Notes under the pieces: generated by a model
Databases searched by the model: none
What the model saw: the letters and a program-made list of their open reading frames with translations, nothing else
What the model was told of the DNA's origin: nothing
From: Xiphias gladius
Taxonomy: Eukaryota > Chordata > Actinopteri > Istiophoriformes > Xiphiidae
Direction: 5' to 3'
Assembly (NCBI RefSeq): GCF_016859285.1
Contig: NC_053401.1
Coordinates: 4,334,969-4,398,968 of the forward strand
DNA: 64,000 nucleotides
In this document: piece by piece, positions 61,102 through 64,000 of the stretch
Layout of the letters: each line of letters begins with the position of its first letter
Numbering within the stretch: the first letter of the stretch is position 1
Program-made: the position numbers and the translations under genes

Positions 61102-61389
61102 TGGGGGTAATAAAGTGAATATTGAACTGCATTTAGGAACAGGATATCATAATGCAAAATCGATTCCCGGGAACAACTTTCCTTGCTTCGTCCACGTCTT
61201 CACGGTGTCAAACTACTTGAAAACGGCCATGACATGTTCATGAGGAATAAAACAGATGTAATTGTTTTTAACGGGAAGGAAGGGGGCGTTAAGAAATGCC
61301 AACCTGGAACACTTTCAAACATTTCTAGAGCACAGTTCGTATCTGACAGCCAGGTGTCGGTCTCGCCTTAGTTTTACTCTGTGCCCCGA

Positions 61390-61520
61390 CTCCGTGCGCA
61401 CACGCGGCGCAGTACGCGGGACTCGGTGCCGGGCGTCGGCTGGCGGAGGTAAAGGAACCCTGGCGGAGACCGGGGCAGTGTGCGGGGCGAGGAGCCGCGG
61501 GGAGAGACCGAGAGAGAGAG
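61390..61520 (+). promoter_or_regulatory. CpG-rich patch, possible promoter / first exon of a downstream gene
   Basis: CpG density rises sharply (CGTGCGCACACGCGGCGCAG, GGGCGTCGGCTGGCGGAG) and is followed at 61449 by GTAAAG, a usable donor sequence. This would fit a non-coding first exon of a plus-strand gene beyond the window, but no coding exon is present to confirm it. Confidence 0.3.
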
Positions 61521-62431
61521 AAAAAAGGAGCAAAACACAGCGCCCGAATAATGAATGTAAAGGGAAAACTGGACAAAAGATCCGTGATCCACAAAAAAAA
61601 ACAGCTGGGAACGGGGACTTGCTCACTCGTTCCGTGGGTCAGGACACTTTCTGTCAGCGTAGATCTGAGGCCTCTGGGGCCGGAAGGTGTTAGTTAGGTC
61701 CCGACGCGTGTTTGTCACCAAGTCAGATCAAATCAGATCAGATCAAATCAAAATGTCCGTCTTGACATTGATCGGTTTAAAACCACCAGACATTTATTTC
61801 GAGATGCATCTGGGATCCAGACTCATTCGGGTTCTTTCACAACTCATGTGCTGAGGCAGTCTGTTCACATCTCACACTGTCATAAAGATTCCGTTTTAAA
61901 TGGCTCATTCTCTTTTAGCTCATTTTCATCTTCCGTTTTATTCATCTTCCATTTTCCTGATACATTATTTTCTTACTTAAAGCACTTTGAATGTCGTCGA
62001 AAGGCGCTTTAAGGATAAAACTGGCCTTATCAGTTCACTAAAGCGTCTTAAAATGGCGATACAGATCCTGGATTTCTAAGGATCCATAAATCCCCATCAG
62101 TAAATTATACCTGCTCATAAAGCTAATAAAGTGAGTTAAGTTATAGGTTCCAGTACCTGTATTTTTTTTTAAAAAATACCACTAAATTATGTTGTGACTG
62201 AAATCTGATCAGTTCAGATCTTCAGAGTCTGAAACCTGCTGATTTTTTTTTTTTTTTTCAATTTTCAGTCCATGAAGTCGACAAAAAGCAGCGTGTAGGT
62301 TTTTTTTTCCATTTCATGTCCCTGAACATAAGTCAAATGGCTCCAATGTCGTTTCCATTCCACCCACATCCGACAACCTCATACGCTGCGCACGCCGCTG
62401 TCCGTTTTCCCGCGCTGGTCGGCAAACTCTG

Positions 62432-62434
62432 TGT

Positions 62435-62465
<31 letters not shown>
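62432..62465. repeat. (GT)n microsatellite
   Basis: GT array with one GA interruption. Confidence 0.9.
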
Positions 62466-63639
62466 ATCTTCATCTCCATTATATGCCTGGTCCGAAATGG
62501 TAATAAGCAGGACACGCTGTTTCTTCGGTCATTTGGGGAAATAGGGGAAGTAGACGAGGCGACGTTTTGTGCCATTAGGAAGGTTTTTTTCCCGCTTCAA
62601 AACGTTTGGGCTTCACTCCAGGTGTTTTTCCATAGGTGAGAGGCAGTTTTTTTTTGCACCTTGAGGTTAGAGTTGGTAGTTTGGCCTCGGTTGCGGCAGT
62701 TTGTGTGAAAGTATCACAACTCGGTAAAAATCTCAAGACACGGACGCGAGACTCGTATCTTTAGATTAAACGTGACTGCCACTTTCTGAGAAAACTTTAT
62801 CTCGGATGTCCATCGCAAAATGAGGGTCGCCCGACGATCGTCACGTTTTTAGGTTTTCCACGGTATCACAGTCATCCAGTGACGGCTGTCAGTAAAAACC
62901 GGGCGGTCGACGGCGAACGGGAACCGCCGGTAGCTAATTCCGTGTACTTGATTTTTTTTCTATATGTAAACAAACACAGGCTGAAAAAGAAAAAAAAAGT
63001 TGTAGCCCACGGCCAACAGTAACCCGCTGAATCGCTGGCAGCACGTGTCTTGTAAAAGTTTGCATCCGTTCATGTAAGTGAAACGTTTGCAGCAGAATCT
63101 AAAGGACTTTGTAGAAAAAAAAAAAATCAATCTAATTATACTGATGCTTTAGCTCATATTCAGTGGAAATGTATATTCAATGTATAACACGGGAATCTCG
63201 TCTTACTGTTGAGAAGAAAGCGAATGAGCATATTTCCCCAAACGATTTCTTTAGGGAGCTACAATATGAAGGAAAAATGTGAGGAAAAAAAAAAAGATAA
63301 TTTAGTGACCTAACTATTAATGATTTATCCAACAAATGCAAGTACAGATTATGGTTTAAAAAAAACAAAAAAAATTAAAAAATAACCAAAACAAAGTTTT
63401 GCAAAAGATGTGGTTTTAAAGGAGACATTTAACAGCAAATAGCAAATCATCCTTTTGCCCTGAATACTATGACTTAGGTGGAACATAAAAATAGCTATAA
63501 TATTCTAATACTAGAAAGAACACACTAAGTGGTCGTAGTTTTTCTGTATGTAAGTACAATTTTGAGATACTTGCTCTTTGAGTATTTCCAATTTACCTTA
63601 TACTGTACCACTAAAGCCATTCTGTACGCTGAGCACCTT

Positions 63640-63785
63640 TCCTGGTAGTACTTTACTAAAGTAGAATTTTGAAGGCAGAACTTTTACTTGTAATAGAGTT
63701 GGATTTATTTATTTATTTATTTTAAATTGTGTGTATTGCTACTTTTATTATGAACTTATAGATCTGAGTACTTCCTCCAGCACCG
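63640..63785 (+). repeat. Interspersed repeat (ACTTTTACTTGTAAT family), with ATTT tandem run
   Basis: TAAAGTAGAATTTTGAAGGC, AGAACTTTTACTTGTAATAG, TATTGCTACTTTTATTATGA and ATCTGAGTACTTCCTCCAGC occur in order. It shares blocks with 23697-23790. An internal (ATTT)n run at about 63,705-63,722 interrupts it. Confidence 0.65.
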
Positions 63786-64000
63786 CTTGGTGGTTCTTTC
63801 TCCACATCAGTGCACCATTGACACCCATGTTATGTATGAATTCCTTATGATGCCGCAGAGCTGTTTGATCTTTAACAACAGATCAGCCCTGGCCTCGCAT
63901 CACGTAGTCTGTCTGATGGATAACGTGCTGTCTAATGGAAGAAATTTGGGAATAAAGAGGCACCGCTAGGAAAACAGGAACAATCGTAGAAAAAAAAACA

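Larger units (their letters stand above)
60181..64000. other. No recognisable gene; CpG patch, microsatellites and repeats
   Basis: Neither strand gives a family I recognise. Present: a pyrimidine tract with an acceptor-like CTTTCAG at about 60,353-60,359; a GT array at about 61,037-61,100; a CpG-dense patch at 61,390-61,520; a GT array at about 62,432-62,465; and a repeat fragment at 63,640-63,785. The rest is A/T-rich. Confidence 0.55.

Noticed and set aside
61262..61693. 143-residue frame across the CpG patch
   Set aside because: Arg/Gly/Lys-rich composition follows from the CpG and purine-rich DNA; no family resemblance. Kept only as a possible promoter or first-exon region.

Overview
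The window is nuclear DNA from a ray-finned (teleost) fish. Evidence: split vertebrate genes with GT-AG introns, abundant (CA)n/(GT)n microsatellites, and many interspersed repeats of kinds common in teleosts. I assembled the gene models by reading splice sites and reading phase exon by exon. No bacterial, viral, CRISPR or operon-like content is visible.

Layout: (1) 1-11,621 looks like the first intron of creb3l2 (minus strand); only its first coding exon (11,622-11,720) is in the window. It holds microsatellites, a ~400-bp element with 44-bp terminal inverted repeats, and diverged repeats. (2) 12,300-15,313 is intergenic. (3) 15,314-21,520, minus: ssbp1, the mitochondrial single-stranded DNA-binding protein, complete in six coding exons (147 aa) plus a non-coding first exon. 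(4) 21,521-22,866 is the divergent ssbp1/laminin promoter interval, with a TCTA/TCTG microsatellite. (5) 22,867-54,912, plus: a complete laminin beta-1 gene with 33 coding exons in consistent phase (1,780 aa). (6) 54,913-56,730 is the short interval between two convergent genes. (7) 56,731-60,056, minus: eri1, a DEDDh 3'-5' exoribonuclease, complete in seven coding exons (341 aa). (8) 60,057-64,000 has no recognisable gene; it contains a CpG-rich patch and microsatellites.

The four genes have unrelated jobs: an ER-stress/secretory transcription factor, mtDNA maintenance, basement membrane, and histone-mRNA/rRNA/small-RNA processing. They are chromosomal neighbours, not a functional system. 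I see no evidence for a novel molecular system. The most useful observations are: UG-repeat splice acceptors in the laminin gene, including an in-frame exon bracketed by complementary UG and CA tracts; substitutions in three classical laminin beta-1 cell-adhesion peptides; a transposon nested inside an older repeat in intron 23; a dispersed repeat reaching to within 27 nt of exon 30; and related inverted-repeat sequences in introns of ssbp1 and eri1.
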